A stretch of 53,957 bases of DNA from Candidatus Acetatifactor stercoripullorum. Its GTDB lineage: Bacteria > Bacillota > Clostridia > Lachnospirales > Lachnospiraceae. The notes beneath the pieces are model-generated. The model searched no databases. It was given only the letters and a program-made list of their open reading frames with translations, and was not told where the DNA came from. The first letter of the stretch is position 1. Every line of letters begins with the position of its first letter. A program made the position numbers and the translations under genes. Below are positions 36,301 to 42,924 of the stretch, piece after piece. Where the stretch lies: contig DXGH01000008.1 of the NCBI GenBank assembly GCA_019114005.1, positions 1 to 53,957 on the forward strand, written 5' to 3'.

Positions 36301-36454
36301 TGAGCTGCCCCAGGTGCATTATACAGTGATCCGCGCTGCCCTTGCGCAGATGGGCGTGGGCGGCGATGACAGCTGGGGAGCCAGAACCCACAAGGAATAT
36401 CTGCTGGATGTGAGCAAAAAAATGGAATTCACCTTCTACATGAAGGGTATCTGA
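33392..36454 (+). CDS. lacZ: Beta-galactosidase (GH2, LacZ type)
   Basis: A 1,020-residue glycosidase close to the E. coli LacZ length. Domain order is complete: sugar-binding domain, immunoglobulin-like domain, TIM barrel, second Ig domain and the beta-galactosidase small chain at the C-terminus. The acid/base is Glu457 (SCGNESYGG) and the nucleophile Glu524 (CCEYAHAMGNSCG). KGVNRHEF is the usual barrel entry. It has no signal peptide, so it acts in the cytoplasm. ATGAGTGA overlap with the permease suggests one transcript, and GGAGG at 33381-33385 serves the start. Confidence 0.97.
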   Translation: MSDFDYKKVKDPEYFQENRLPAHSDHVFYPDMEALKRKENSFRYSLNGLWKFAYARNYHSVIKGFWSADYDCRSWEDIRVPAHIQLEGYDIPQYVNVQYPWDGREQIEPGQIPEEFNPAACYVKYFQVPESMKEGPVYISFQGVESALALWCNGSFVGYGADSFTPSEFDLTPFLREGENKLAAVVFKWCAGSWCEDQDFFRFSGIFRDVYLYTVPGVHIRDLKVRTLLNDSFDRAVLALDLELTGKGRIAALLYREGEEGQSAGEWKGEADEKTHIEIPVEHPALWSAEEPNLYQLVLQVAAPEGELAEVVTQTVGFRRFEIVDSIMRLNGKRIVFKGVNRHEFSSLTGRVPNREELWQDLVTMKQNNINAVRTCHYPNDSQMYELCDRLGIYVLDECNLESHGSWDPVARKIADIDSVVPGNKPEWNAMVLDRANSLYQRDKNHPCVLIWSCGNESYGGKNIYDMAQLFRKEDPERVVHYEGVFNDRRYPDTSDVESQMYTSAQKIEEWLKRDRSKPFICCEYAHAMGNSCGALHEYTDLTDREPLYQGGFIWDYIDQSLTRKDRYGNEFQAYGGDFGDRPTDFNFSGNGIVYGGDRKPSPKMQEVKYDYQNIGVTVTEDAVTVCNKNLFVNTDAFACVVFVEKEGRLLSQADLNVSVEPGGTASFGLPVSLPEEAGEYTVTVSFRLKEDTLWARAGHEVAFGQGVFARGEGLICDRPIAVKRPLEVVYGKLNFGVKGENFSALFSYNFGGLVSYRYGGRELLKSIPKPNFWRAPIDNDCGNDMMNRKGQWKLASMYLTFHSQADDVIRPQEVNPVVKEEDGCVEVDYHYYMPTQPASDCRLRYRVYGDGTIQVTLSYDPVKELGDMPEFGVMLKMDADYDRLEWYGNGPEETYWDRKRGAKLGLYRNRVSDNLACYMVPQECGCKTDVRYAKVTDAKGRGLLFAGDKIHFSALPYTPHEMENAMHPYELPQVHYTVIRAALAQMGVGGDDSWGARTHKEYLLDVSKKMEFTFYMKGI

Positions 36455-36468
36455 TTTTGAGGTGAGCT

Positions 36469-37329
36469 ATGCAGGTGGCGATGACACAGATGAATATGGT
36501 ATGGGAGAACCGGGAAGCCAACCTGAAAAAGGGGGAGGCATTGGTGAAAAGGGCCAGAGAGGAAGGCGCGGAGCTTGTGATTTTTCCGGAAATGTCCTTT
36601 ACCGGTTTTTCCATGAATCTGGATATAGCGGCGGAGGAAGTTCTTCGCTGGGAGCTCCTGCAGGCCGAAGCGGTTCCCGTGACTCCCTCGGCCCAGAAGG
36701 TGCTGGAATGGTCCCTTGCCTATGACATGGCTGTGATATTCGGCTATGTGATCAAAAGAGAGGGTAGGGGCGTCAACTGCCTTATGGCGGCAGACCGGGG
36801 CCGGGTTTCCGCCTATTATGAAAAAATACATCCCTTTACCTATGGGGAGGAGGGAAAGTATTTTACAGGGGGCAGCAGATTGAGCAAATGCACATTGGGA
36901 GACATCTCCTTTGGGATGTTCATCTGCTATGACCTGCGCTTCCCCGAAATTTTTCAGGCTGTGTCCAGGGACTGCACGGCTGCAGTTGTGATTGCTAATT
37001 GGCCGAGGGAGCGTTTGGAACATTGGAGAGCGCTTCTGCAGGCCAGAGCCATTGAAAACCAGTGCTATCTGCTGGGGGTCAACCGCATTGGAGAAGGTGG
37101 AGGACTTACCTATGCAGAAAGCAGTATTTGCTTTGACCCTTACGGCAGACAGGTTCCAGGGCATCAGGTCATATTGGAGAAAGGAAAAGAAGAGGCGGAT
37201 GGTAACGAAGATGCTTTTGGGGACAGTCTGATATTTGTAGAGCTGGAGCCGCAGATGGCAGTGGAATATCGAAACCGGTTTCCTTTAAAGCAGGACAGGA
37301 GAGAAGAGTTGTATAGAAGCCTGCTTTAG
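36469..37329 (+). CDS. Nitrilase-superfamily amidase (omega-amidase like)
   Basis: A 286-residue carbon-nitrogen hydrolase. The catalytic triad is Glu41 (FPEMSFTG), Lys119 (YYEKIHPF) and Cys153 (FICYDLRFPE). ENQCYLLGVNRIG and the length suggest the omega-amidase/YafV group, which hydrolyses ketoglutaramate-like amides; the exact substrate is uncertain. It is 14 bases after lacZ and probably co-transcribed. Confidence 0.9.
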   Translation: MQVAMTQMNMVWENREANLKKGEALVKRAREEGAELVIFPEMSFTGFSMNLDIAAEEVLRWELLQAEAVPVTPSAQKVLEWSLAYDMAVIFGYVIKREGRGVNCLMAADRGRVSAYYEKIHPFTYGEEGKYFTGGSRLSKCTLGDISFGMFICYDLRFPEIFQAVSRDCTAAVVIANWPRERLEHWRALLQARAIENQCYLLGVNRIGEGGGLTYAESSICFDPYGRQVPGHQVILEKGKEEADGNEDAFGDSLIFVELEPQMAVEYRNRFPLKQDRREELYRSLL

Positions 37330-37357
37330 AGAGCGGGCTTATCGGGCAGCCCGCTCT
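37330..37357 (+). other. Strong hairpin without T run after the amidase gene
   Basis: AGAGCGGGCT (37330-37339) and AGCCCGCTCT (37348-37357) pair perfectly around an 8-base loop. GAGGCAGG follows rather than T residues, so it may protect the 3' end of the mRNA or act with Rho. Confidence 0.75.
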
Positions 37358-37407
37358 GAGGCAGGACTGAATTGTAACAAAAATTGATACAATTTTTAAA
37401 AAAACTA

Positions 37408-37436
37408 TTGCTTTTTTCCCCGGGACAGGTTATAAT
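37408..37436 (+). promoter_or_regulatory. Promoter of tRNA-Pro
   Basis: TTGCTT (37408-37413), 17 bases, TATAAT (37431-37436). Confidence 0.85.
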
Positions 37437-37449
37437 GCTTATTGTGTTA

Positions 37450-37524
37450 CGGGGTGTGGCTCAGTTTGGTTAGAGCGCCGTCTTAGGGAGGCGGAGGTCG
37501 CGAGTTCGAATCCCGCCACTCCGA
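37450..37524 (+). tRNA. tRNA-Pro (anticodon AGG)
   Basis: Acceptor CGGGGTG/CACTCCG, D arm GCTC...GAGC, anticodon stem CCGTC/GGCGG with loop TTAGGGA, T loop TTCGAAT. Anticodon AGG reads CCU and, if A34 is deaminated to inosine, CCC. The T stem has an apparent A-C mismatch. CCA is not encoded. Confidence 0.88.
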
Positions 37525-37526
37525 TA

Positions 37527-37558
37527 GAAGAGTCTGTTTCATAACAGGCTCTTTTTTT
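37527..37558 (+). terminator. Terminator after tRNA-Pro
   Basis: AGAGTCTGTTT and AACAGGCTCT pair around a short loop, followed by TTTTTTT. Confidence 0.85.
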
Positions 37559-37597
37559 CATCCGCAGGAAAAGGAAAGAAATATCCTGCGGATGAAA
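37556..37597. repeat. 14-bp inverted repeat downstream of the small minus-strand gene
   Basis: TTTCATCCGCAGGA (37556-37569) and TCCTGCGGATGAAA (37584-37597) are exact complements around a 14-base A/G-rich loop. It overlaps the T run of the tRNA-Pro terminator and lies 26 bases past the minus-strand stop. Neither strand has a T tract after it. Confidence 0.8.
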
Positions 37598-37622
37598 GAA
37601 CCTTCCAGCGGCGAGCGCTGTG

Positions 37623-37922
37623 TCAGCAGGAAGGCTTAGGAGGCTTCTTGCAGTCTTCAAGAAGCGGCTTTACCAATTCAAGCTTTGCTTTTAACACAAA
37701 TTCCAGAGTGGTGAGTTTGTCAACCATTTCTTCCACTGATTTATTGATTTCAAGCAAATCCCGATGGGAGCAGTCCTTCATGGCGATTGCTTTTTGCAGC
37801 TTTTCGCCCTCGGCGTTCAGAATATGGGAGATAGCGGTTTCTTCCAGTGCAACGGACTGCAGAAGCGAAGCGGCGGCACAGCATTTATCGATGTTGGCGC
37901 ATTCAATTTTAGGCATGCTCAT
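37623..37922 (-). CDS. Small helical protein, unknown, possibly spore-related
   Basis: A 99-residue protein that I cannot assign to a family. It is largely helical, with cysteines near the N-terminus (CANIDKCCAAA) and at the end (DCKKPPKPSC). The segment SVALEETAISHILNAEGEKLQ contains a pattern I have seen in several short clostridial proteins of unknown role. AAAAGGAATC lies eight bases before the ATG. The upstream region reads CATATGATA on the minus strand, matching the mother-cell sigma-K -10 consensus, so late sporulation expression is possible. Confidence 0.72.
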   Translation of the reverse strand: MSMPKIECANIDKCCAAASLLQSVALEETAISHILNAEGEKLQKAIAMKDCSHRDLLEINKSVEEMVDKLTTLEFVLKAKLELVKPLLEDCKKPPKPSC

Positions 37923-37947
37923 GTTTATTGATTCCTTTTGTTTTTTA

Positions 37948-37977
37948 TATCATATGCAAAACAGATAAAAGAGTTAA
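37948..37977 (-). promoter_or_regulatory. Candidate promoter, sigma-K or sigma-A type
   Basis: On the minus strand, TTAACT (37977-37972) and TATGAT are 17 bases apart (sigma-A reading). The same stretch has AC, 16 bases, then CATATGATA (37956-37948), which fits the sigma-K pattern CATAnnnTA. The two readings cannot be separated from sequence. Confidence 0.5.
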
Positions 37978-38012
37978 TGCCCGAAAATACCTGAGAAAGG
38001 TACTTGGAGGAA

Positions 38013-38041
38013 TTGCAGGAAGCTGTCCGGGATGCTACAAT
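38013..38041 (+). promoter_or_regulatory. Promoter of the anchored hypothetical gene
   Basis: TTGCAG (38013-38018), 17 bases, TACAAT (38036-38041), with an extended TGC before the -10. Confidence 0.75.
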
Positions 38042-38070
38042 AGACTGACAAGGAATCGGGAGGAATGATT

Positions 38071-39024
38071 ATGAGAAAGGTAAGGCTGCTGCCAGGAATC
38101 CTTCTGCTCCTTATAGCGGCGGGAGCGGCGGCACTGTTGATCCGTTTTTTCCCTTGTTTGCAGGGAGCGGCATTTTTAAATCAAAACGGGGATTGGGGAA
38201 GGCTGTCCTTTGATGTGACACTTAAGCTTTCAGAAGAGGCGCTGTCCCAGGAGCAGACGGCATTTTTTGATACATTGGCCCAAATAACGGGAACAGACAA
38301 AGAAGCCCTGCTGACGCTTCATATCAGGGGACAGTCCTGGGAAGAGCTGCTTTATTTTGAGATTATACCGGGAGGATCGGAGGTTCCCCTTACGGAGCTG
38401 TATCTGGGAGAGCAGCAGGATGTGGTAAACGCCGCCATGCTGTATAACGCAGTCCGCAGCAATCTGGCAGGACAGTATGAGCTGCTGGATCTGCTGCTGC
38501 CACAGTGGAGCGGAGAAGAATATATGTCCCTTGAGCAGGCCGGACAGATGCTTGGACTGGATTTGAGCTGGTTAGGAGATTTTGTACTGTCAGATTATGA
38601 AAATATGTTTTCTTATTGGGAATATTTTGTTATGCTTGCAGTAATGAAACCTGAAAGAGCGTCGGATGGTTCCCAGGAATTTTCTCTGCATACAGATTTT
38701 GCAGAGGGAGAGCAGGAAAAGGAGGGCAGTGCGGATTTGAAACTGCGGCTGCAAAAAAACGCTGATTCGTCTGTCCTTTCTGCAGAATTTGAAGTAAACA
38801 ATCTGCCAATGGCCCTTGATAAGCTGGATTCTCTTCTTGTCAGAATGGGAAGGGAGGAAAGCTTTTCAGAAAGGGAGGGGCTTAGGCGGATCGAAAGCCT
38901 TGCGGGAAGCCTTACCATAGGCGAGGCGCATCAGCTGCAGATGCCGGATGCCCTGATGGATCAGGATACGGTGGAGCGGATTGCTGCAATACGGCAGATT
39001 CTGCAGGAAATGCTGGGAAGATGA
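38071..39024 (+). CDS. Membrane-anchored or secreted hypothetical protein
   Basis: A 317-residue protein with one N-terminal hydrophobic segment (LLPGILLLLIAAGAAALLIRFFP), giving an uncleaved anchor or signal peptide, and a soluble acidic remainder. The rest alternates strands and helices without a motif I recognise. ATG 38071 is chosen over ATG 38065 because GGGAGG (38058-38063) directly abuts the latter. It has its own promoter and no clear terminator. Confidence 0.75.
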   Translation: MRKVRLLPGILLLLIAAGAAALLIRFFPCLQGAAFLNQNGDWGRLSFDVTLKLSEEALSQEQTAFFDTLAQITGTDKEALLTLHIRGQSWEELLYFEIIPGGSEVPLTELYLGEQQDVVNAAMLYNAVRSNLAGQYELLDLLLPQWSGEEYMSLEQAGQMLGLDLSWLGDFVLSDYENMFSYWEYFVMLAVMKPERASDGSQEFSLHTDFAEGEQEKEGSADLKLRLQKNADSSVLSAEFEVNNLPMALDKLDSLLVRMGREESFSEREGLRRIESLAGSLTIGEAHQLQMPDALMDQDTVERIAAIRQILQEMLGR

Positions 39025-39031
39025 TAACTTA

Positions 39032-39061
39032 TTGACGTGACTGTGGAATAAATGATACCAT
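39032..39061 (+). promoter_or_regulatory. Weak promoter candidate of the ROK gene
   Basis: TTGACG (39032-39037) and TACCAT (39056-39061) are 18 bases apart. The -10 is poor. Confidence 0.4.
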
Positions 39062-39118
39062 ACATAGTAAGTACGGAATCTTTATAAAACCGGGTCAATA
39101 ATGAAAAGGTGCGGGGAA

Positions 39119-40210
39119 ATGAAAAAGAATGCAGCAAAGTACAAAATTTTAAATTATATGCTGAATCGGGGAAATGTATTTAAGCTGGAATTGGCTCAAG
39201 AGCTGAATCTCAGTATGCCTACTGTTTTATCCAATATCAACGAATTGATGGCCACAGGATTGATTGTGGAGGTTGGAGAGTCCCGAAATACCGGCGGCAG
39301 AAAGGCGCATGCTGTGGGGATTCAGAAGAATTACCGATATTCCCTTGGGGTGGACATCACGGCAAATCATATTGGAATCGTATTGGTGAACTTAGGCGGA
39401 GAGGTGATTGCGCAGGAGCGTGTGCGGGAGAAATTTGAGCCCAATACGGCGTATCTGATTAGGCTGTCAGAGAGGGTAAAGGATTTCTGCACAAGACAGC
39501 AGGCGAAAGAGAAGCTGTTGGGAATTGGGATTTCCCTTCCTGGAATCGTTAATGAAAAAGACAGGATTCTGGTGAAATCCCATACGCTAAAGCTGGAAAA
39601 TTACAGCCTGAAAACTATGGAACAGCTGATGCCTTTTCCGGTACATTTTGAAAATGACGCAAATGCGGCTATGCTGGCCGAGCATCCCAGCGCAATCAAA
39701 AATATAGTATATTTGTCTCTGAATAATACCCTGGGAGGAGCAGTGTGCATTCATGGGGAGCTGTTTATAGGGGATAACCGGAAAGCGGGAGAGATTGGAC
39801 ATATGATTCTAAAGCCGGGGGGAAAGCAGTGCTATTGCGGAAAACAGGGCTGCGCCGACGCTTATTGCGCAGCAAGCGTATTGACGCAAAACGGAAGAGA
39901 ACCCTTGGAAAGCTTTATGGAAAGGATTCCTGCAGATAAAAAGACAAGGGAAATCTGGGATGCGTATTTGGATGATCTGGCTATGCTGATTTCTAATATC
40001 AGAATGTTTATGGATACAGACATTATGCTGGGCGGAGAGGTTGGAGGGTATCTAAGTAATTACAGTCTTGAATTGGGGGAGAAAATATCAAAATATAATT
40101 TATTTGACAGGGATATAAGTTATTTGAAAAATTGTGCTTATAAAAAATGGAAGCAAGGGGGCTCGAACCCCTGGCCTTTCGCGTGTGAGGCGAACGCTCA
40201 TCCCGGCTGA
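39119..40210 (+). CDS. ROK-family transcriptional regulator, 3' end altered
   Basis: A 363-residue protein with an N-terminal winged helix (LAQELNLSMPTVLSNINELMATGLI) and a ROK sugar-kinase-like domain: LGVDITANHIGIVLVNLGG, FENDANAAMLAE, AGEIGHM, and the zinc cluster CYCGKQGCADAYC. Usual relatives end with a short helix after ...YLKNCAYKK. Here the frame instead runs antisense through the tRNA-Val gene and ends at 40210, adding about 20 unrelated residues. It may still work, since the lost tail is short. ATG 39119 follows AAGG; ATG 39101 is an alternative. Confidence 0.85.
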   Translation: MKKNAAKYKILNYMLNRGNVFKLELAQELNLSMPTVLSNINELMATGLIVEVGESRNTGGRKAHAVGIQKNYRYSLGVDITANHIGIVLVNLGGEVIAQERVREKFEPNTAYLIRLSERVKDFCTRQQAKEKLLGIGISLPGIVNEKDRILVKSHTLKLENYSLKTMEQLMPFPVHFENDANAAMLAEHPSAIKNIVYLSLNNTLGGAVCIHGELFIGDNRKAGEIGHMILKPGGKQCYCGKQGCADAYCAASVLTQNGREPLESFMERIPADKKTREIWDAYLDDLAMLISNIRMFMDTDIMLGGEVGGYLSNYSLELGEKISKYNLFDRDISYLKNCAYKKWKQGGSNPWPFACEANAHPG

Positions 40211-40221
40211 GCTATGCTTCC
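40148..40221 (-). tRNA. tRNA-Val (anticodon CAC)
   Basis: Minus-strand cloverleaf: acceptor GGAAGCA/TGCTTCC, D arm GCTC...GAGC, anticodon stem TTCGC/GCGAA with loop CTCACAC, T arm AGGGG-TTCGAGC-CCCCT. Anticodon CAC reads GUG. Its 3' end overlaps the ROK reading frame. CCA is not encoded. Confidence 0.95.
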
Positions 40222-40230
40222 ATGTCTCTA

Positions 40231-40258
40231 ATTATAACACTTTATATGAGAAAAGCAA
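40231..40258 (-). promoter_or_regulatory. Promoter of tRNA-Val
   Basis: On the minus strand, TTGCTT (40258-40253), 16 bases, TATAAT (40236-40231), ten bases before the tRNA. Confidence 0.82.
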
Positions 40259-40299
40259 CAAAAAAATAATAGCTTTTGCCCATCAACCAGAAGCGATAG

Positions 40300-40332
40300 A
40301 CTGTGGCAGCCTTTGGCTGCCGCAGTTTTTTG
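40300..40332 (+). terminator. Plus-strand terminator between tRNA-Val and the defence operon
   Basis: ACTGTGGCAGCC and GGCTGCCGCAGT pair around TTT, followed by TTTTTTG. It would end transcripts from the ROK gene. Confidence 0.85.
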
Positions 40333-40411
40333 TATAAGGTGAGCGCAAATTTAACCCACAGAGCAAAATTTCATCCTGCAAGGCTGGAATGCGGCCTTTA
40401 ATTATGTTATG

Positions 40412-40427
40412 ATATGCCATGGCATAT
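40412..40427. promoter_or_regulatory. 16-bp palindrome upstream of the methyltransferase operon
   Basis: ATATGCCATGGCATAT is a perfect palindrome about 100 bases before the first methyltransferase start. The 309-base gap (40222-40530) otherwise holds the tRNA-Val promoter and the terminator at 40300. The operon promoter is not clear: TATAAA at 40492-40497 lacks a well-spaced -35. The palindrome could be an operator for operon control. Confidence 0.5.
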
Positions 40428-40530
40428 TCTGACTGATATCTGCCATGCGGGCTTTTTGAGTCCGGAATAATGGACATTATCTGCTGTATGATATAAAATA
40501 AAGAAGAAATACTTGGAAAGAGGATTCCCT

Positions 40531-41622
40531 ATGAATCAATTTACCTGTGTGGACTTATTTTCCGGAGCGGGCGGTCTGTCAAAGGGATTTTTGGATGCCG
40601 GATATCATGTGGTGCTGGGGGTGGATCAGGATGATGCGGCTCTGGAAACCTTCCGCAGAAATCACGGCGGCGCCGCTGCTATGAAGCTGGATTTATTTGA
40701 CCATAACAATATAGACAAAATCGTGGACTTTTTAGAGGAAAGGAAAATCAAGCCGGATGTGCTTATGGGGGGGCCGCCGTGTCAGGGGTTTTCCTACGCA
40801 GGCCCCATGGATATCAATGATAAGAGAAATTTCCTCTATCTGGCAATGGTTGAGCTGACAAAGCGTTTAAATCCTCAGGCGGTATTGCTTGAAAATGTTT
40901 TGGGGCTTTTGGAGGCCAGAGGGGGAGAGGGCGCCAGACGCATTGTGGAGGATTTTGATAAAATCGGCTACAAAATGGTGCCGGGGCTTTTGTTTGCGCC
41001 GGATTATGGCGTTCCTCAGATACGCAAAAGGGTATTTTTTGTGGGACTGCGGGATTCGGAACGTGTTTTTTCGTTTCCCGAAGGGAAGCTCGACCCGGAG
41101 CATTATGTGACCTGTGAAGAAGCCATAAGCGATCTGCCAACGCTCCAGACAGAGGATGGAAATATTCTTCGGGGAGAGAAAATTCAGGAGTACAGAACGC
41201 CTCCTATGTCTGACTATCAGAAAGAGATGAGGAAAAATTCAACAAAGGTTTATAATCACGTGGGAAGCGTTCCCATTGAAAAAACAAAAAGGATGATTTC
41301 ACTGGTTCCGGAGGGCAAAAATTATCTTGCGCTTCCGGAGGAATACAGGGGAATGTACAAATACCATGAGGCACTGACTCGATATCACAGCAAAAAGCCC
41401 TCCCTCACCATCAATACGGGACACAGATCCCATTTTCATTATAAATATAACCGCATTCCTACGGTGAGAGAAAGCGCCAGGCTTCAAAGCTTCCCTGACG
41501 ATTTTATCTTTTATGGAAACCAGTCACAGCAGTACAAGCAGGTGGGAAATGCGGTGCCTCCCATGCTGGGGGAGGTTTTGGCGAAGGAGCTGGAAAAATA
41601 CTTGAAGCATGGTGAGGAGTAA
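40531..41622 (+). CDS. DNA (cytosine-5)-methyltransferase 1
   Basis: A 363-residue m5C methyltransferase. Motif I is DLFSGAGG (residues 8-15), motif IV GGPPCQGFS with the catalytic cysteine near residue 84, motif VI LENV, motif VIII GVPQIRKRVFFVG, motif IX RLQSFPDDF and motif X QVGNAVPP. The target-recognition region between VIII and IX is about 110 residues. First gene of the defence operon; AAGAGG precedes ATG 40531. Confidence 0.95.
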   Translation: MNQFTCVDLFSGAGGLSKGFLDAGYHVVLGVDQDDAALETFRRNHGGAAAMKLDLFDHNNIDKIVDFLEERKIKPDVLMGGPPCQGFSYAGPMDINDKRNFLYLAMVELTKRLNPQAVLLENVLGLLEARGGEGARRIVEDFDKIGYKMVPGLLFAPDYGVPQIRKRVFFVGLRDSERVFSFPEGKLDPEHYVTCEEAISDLPTLQTEDGNILRGEKIQEYRTPPMSDYQKEMRKNSTKVYNHVGSVPIEKTKRMISLVPEGKNYLALPEEYRGMYKYHEALTRYHSKKPSLTINTGHRSHFHYKYNRIPTVRESARLQSFPDDFIFYGNQSQQYKQVGNAVPPMLGEVLAKELEKYLKHGEE

Positions 41623-41625
41623 AGA

Positions 41626-42903
41626 ATGCCTTATAAAATGATAGATCTTTTTGCCGGGTGCGGGGGCCTTGAGGACGGCTTTCTGCAAAGCGGCAGGTAT
41701 GAGGATATTGCGGCAGTGGAATGGCTGCGGCCTCAGGCTGACACGCTGATCCGCCGTCTGAAAACCAGATGGAATATTTCCGATGCAGAGGAACGGGTCA
41801 TGTGCTTTGATATTCAAAGAGAGCAGGAGTTATTTCAGGGCTGGAACGACACGGCCAAACAGCCCCAGGCGCAGGTGCTGCCGGACGGCAAAAAAAGCCG
41901 TTATAAAACGGGGCCTTATGGCAGCGGCAGGGGGCTGGATTATTTCGTGAAGCAGGCAGACGGGATTGATATTATAATCGGCGGGCCTCCTTGCCAGGCC
42001 TACTCCGTTGCGGGCCGGGTAAAGGATGGAAACGGCATGCGAAACGATTATCGAAACTATTTGTTTGAGCATTATCTCAGCGTGGTCAACCGTTATCGTC
42101 CAAAGGCCTTTATATTTGAGAATGTGCCGGGTATGTTAAGCGCAATTCCCGACGGCACGCCTATAACGGAATTGATCAGAAAAGGATTTGAGGGTATCGG
42201 CTATGAAATTGTGGATGATCTGAGAACCTATGCGAAGATTGATGCCAGCGATTACGGCGTTCCACAGCACAGAGAGCGGTTAATTTTACTGGGAATAGAC
42301 CGCAGGCTTGTCAAAGAGCCACAGAAGCTTTTACATGATTTTTATACAAGCATTCTGCCCCAATATAAGACGGAGCATAAAAAGACAGTGAAGGAAGCCA
42401 TTGGGGACCTGCCGCCGGCTTATCCTGTCATTGAGGGAAGCAGGCCCGGAAAACGGATCACCTTTACAAAACCGGAATGTGATACTACATGGCATGTTGC
42501 CCGCAGACACAGCCTGCGGGACATCGAAATATACAGGATGCTGGCCGAGGATATCGAATCGGGACAGAAAAAATACACCAACAGCAAGGCCCTGAGCGAA
42601 TTGTATGAGGAGCGTGTGGGCGCAAAATCTCCTATACACAGATATCATGTTCTGCGAAGGGACGAGCCCAGCACCACAATTATCTCTCATCTTGATCGTG
42701 ACGGGAACCGATTCATTCATTATGATCCCAGACAGAGCCGCTGCATAACCCCCAGGGAGGCGGCAAGGCTGCAGTCCTTTGATGATGATTTTGATTTTGT
42801 TGGAACCCAGACGGATACCTATATTATGATAGGTAATGCTGTGCCCCCTGCACTGGCCAGATGTATCGGCCTTGCGGCAGCGGAGGTGCTGGATAGACTT
42901 TGA
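41626..42903 (+). CDS. DNA (cytosine-5)-methyltransferase 2
   Basis: A 425-residue second m5C methyltransferase, clearly different from the first. Motif I is DLFAGCGG, IV GGPPCQAYSVAGR (catalytic Cys123), VI FENVPG, VIII GVPQHRERLILLG, IX AARLQSFDDDF and X IGNAVPPALAR. An extra segment follows motif I (about residues 30-95). Two unlike m5C enzymes side by side suggest an asymmetric recognition site, one enzyme per strand, as in LlaJI. The start is four bases after the previous stop. Confidence 0.95.
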   Translation: MPYKMIDLFAGCGGLEDGFLQSGRYEDIAAVEWLRPQADTLIRRLKTRWNISDAEERVMCFDIQREQELFQGWNDTAKQPQAQVLPDGKKSRYKTGPYGSGRGLDYFVKQADGIDIIIGGPPCQAYSVAGRVKDGNGMRNDYRNYLFEHYLSVVNRYRPKAFIFENVPGMLSAIPDGTPITELIRKGFEGIGYEIVDDLRTYAKIDASDYGVPQHRERLILLGIDRRLVKEPQKLLHDFYTSILPQYKTEHKKTVKEAIGDLPPAYPVIEGSRPGKRITFTKPECDTTWHVARRHSLRDIEIYRMLAEDIESGQKKYTNSKALSELYEERVGAKSPIHRYHVLRRDEPSTTIISHLDRDGNRFIHYDPRQSRCITPREAARLQSFDDDFDFVGTQTDTYIMIGNAVPPALARCIGLAAAEVLDRL

Positions 42904-42924
42904 CGGAGAAAAAACGGGAGGAGC

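Noticed and set aside
40134..40337. 67-codon plus-strand frame across tRNA-Val
   Set aside because: It reads the tRNA antisense and the following terminator; no ribosome site.
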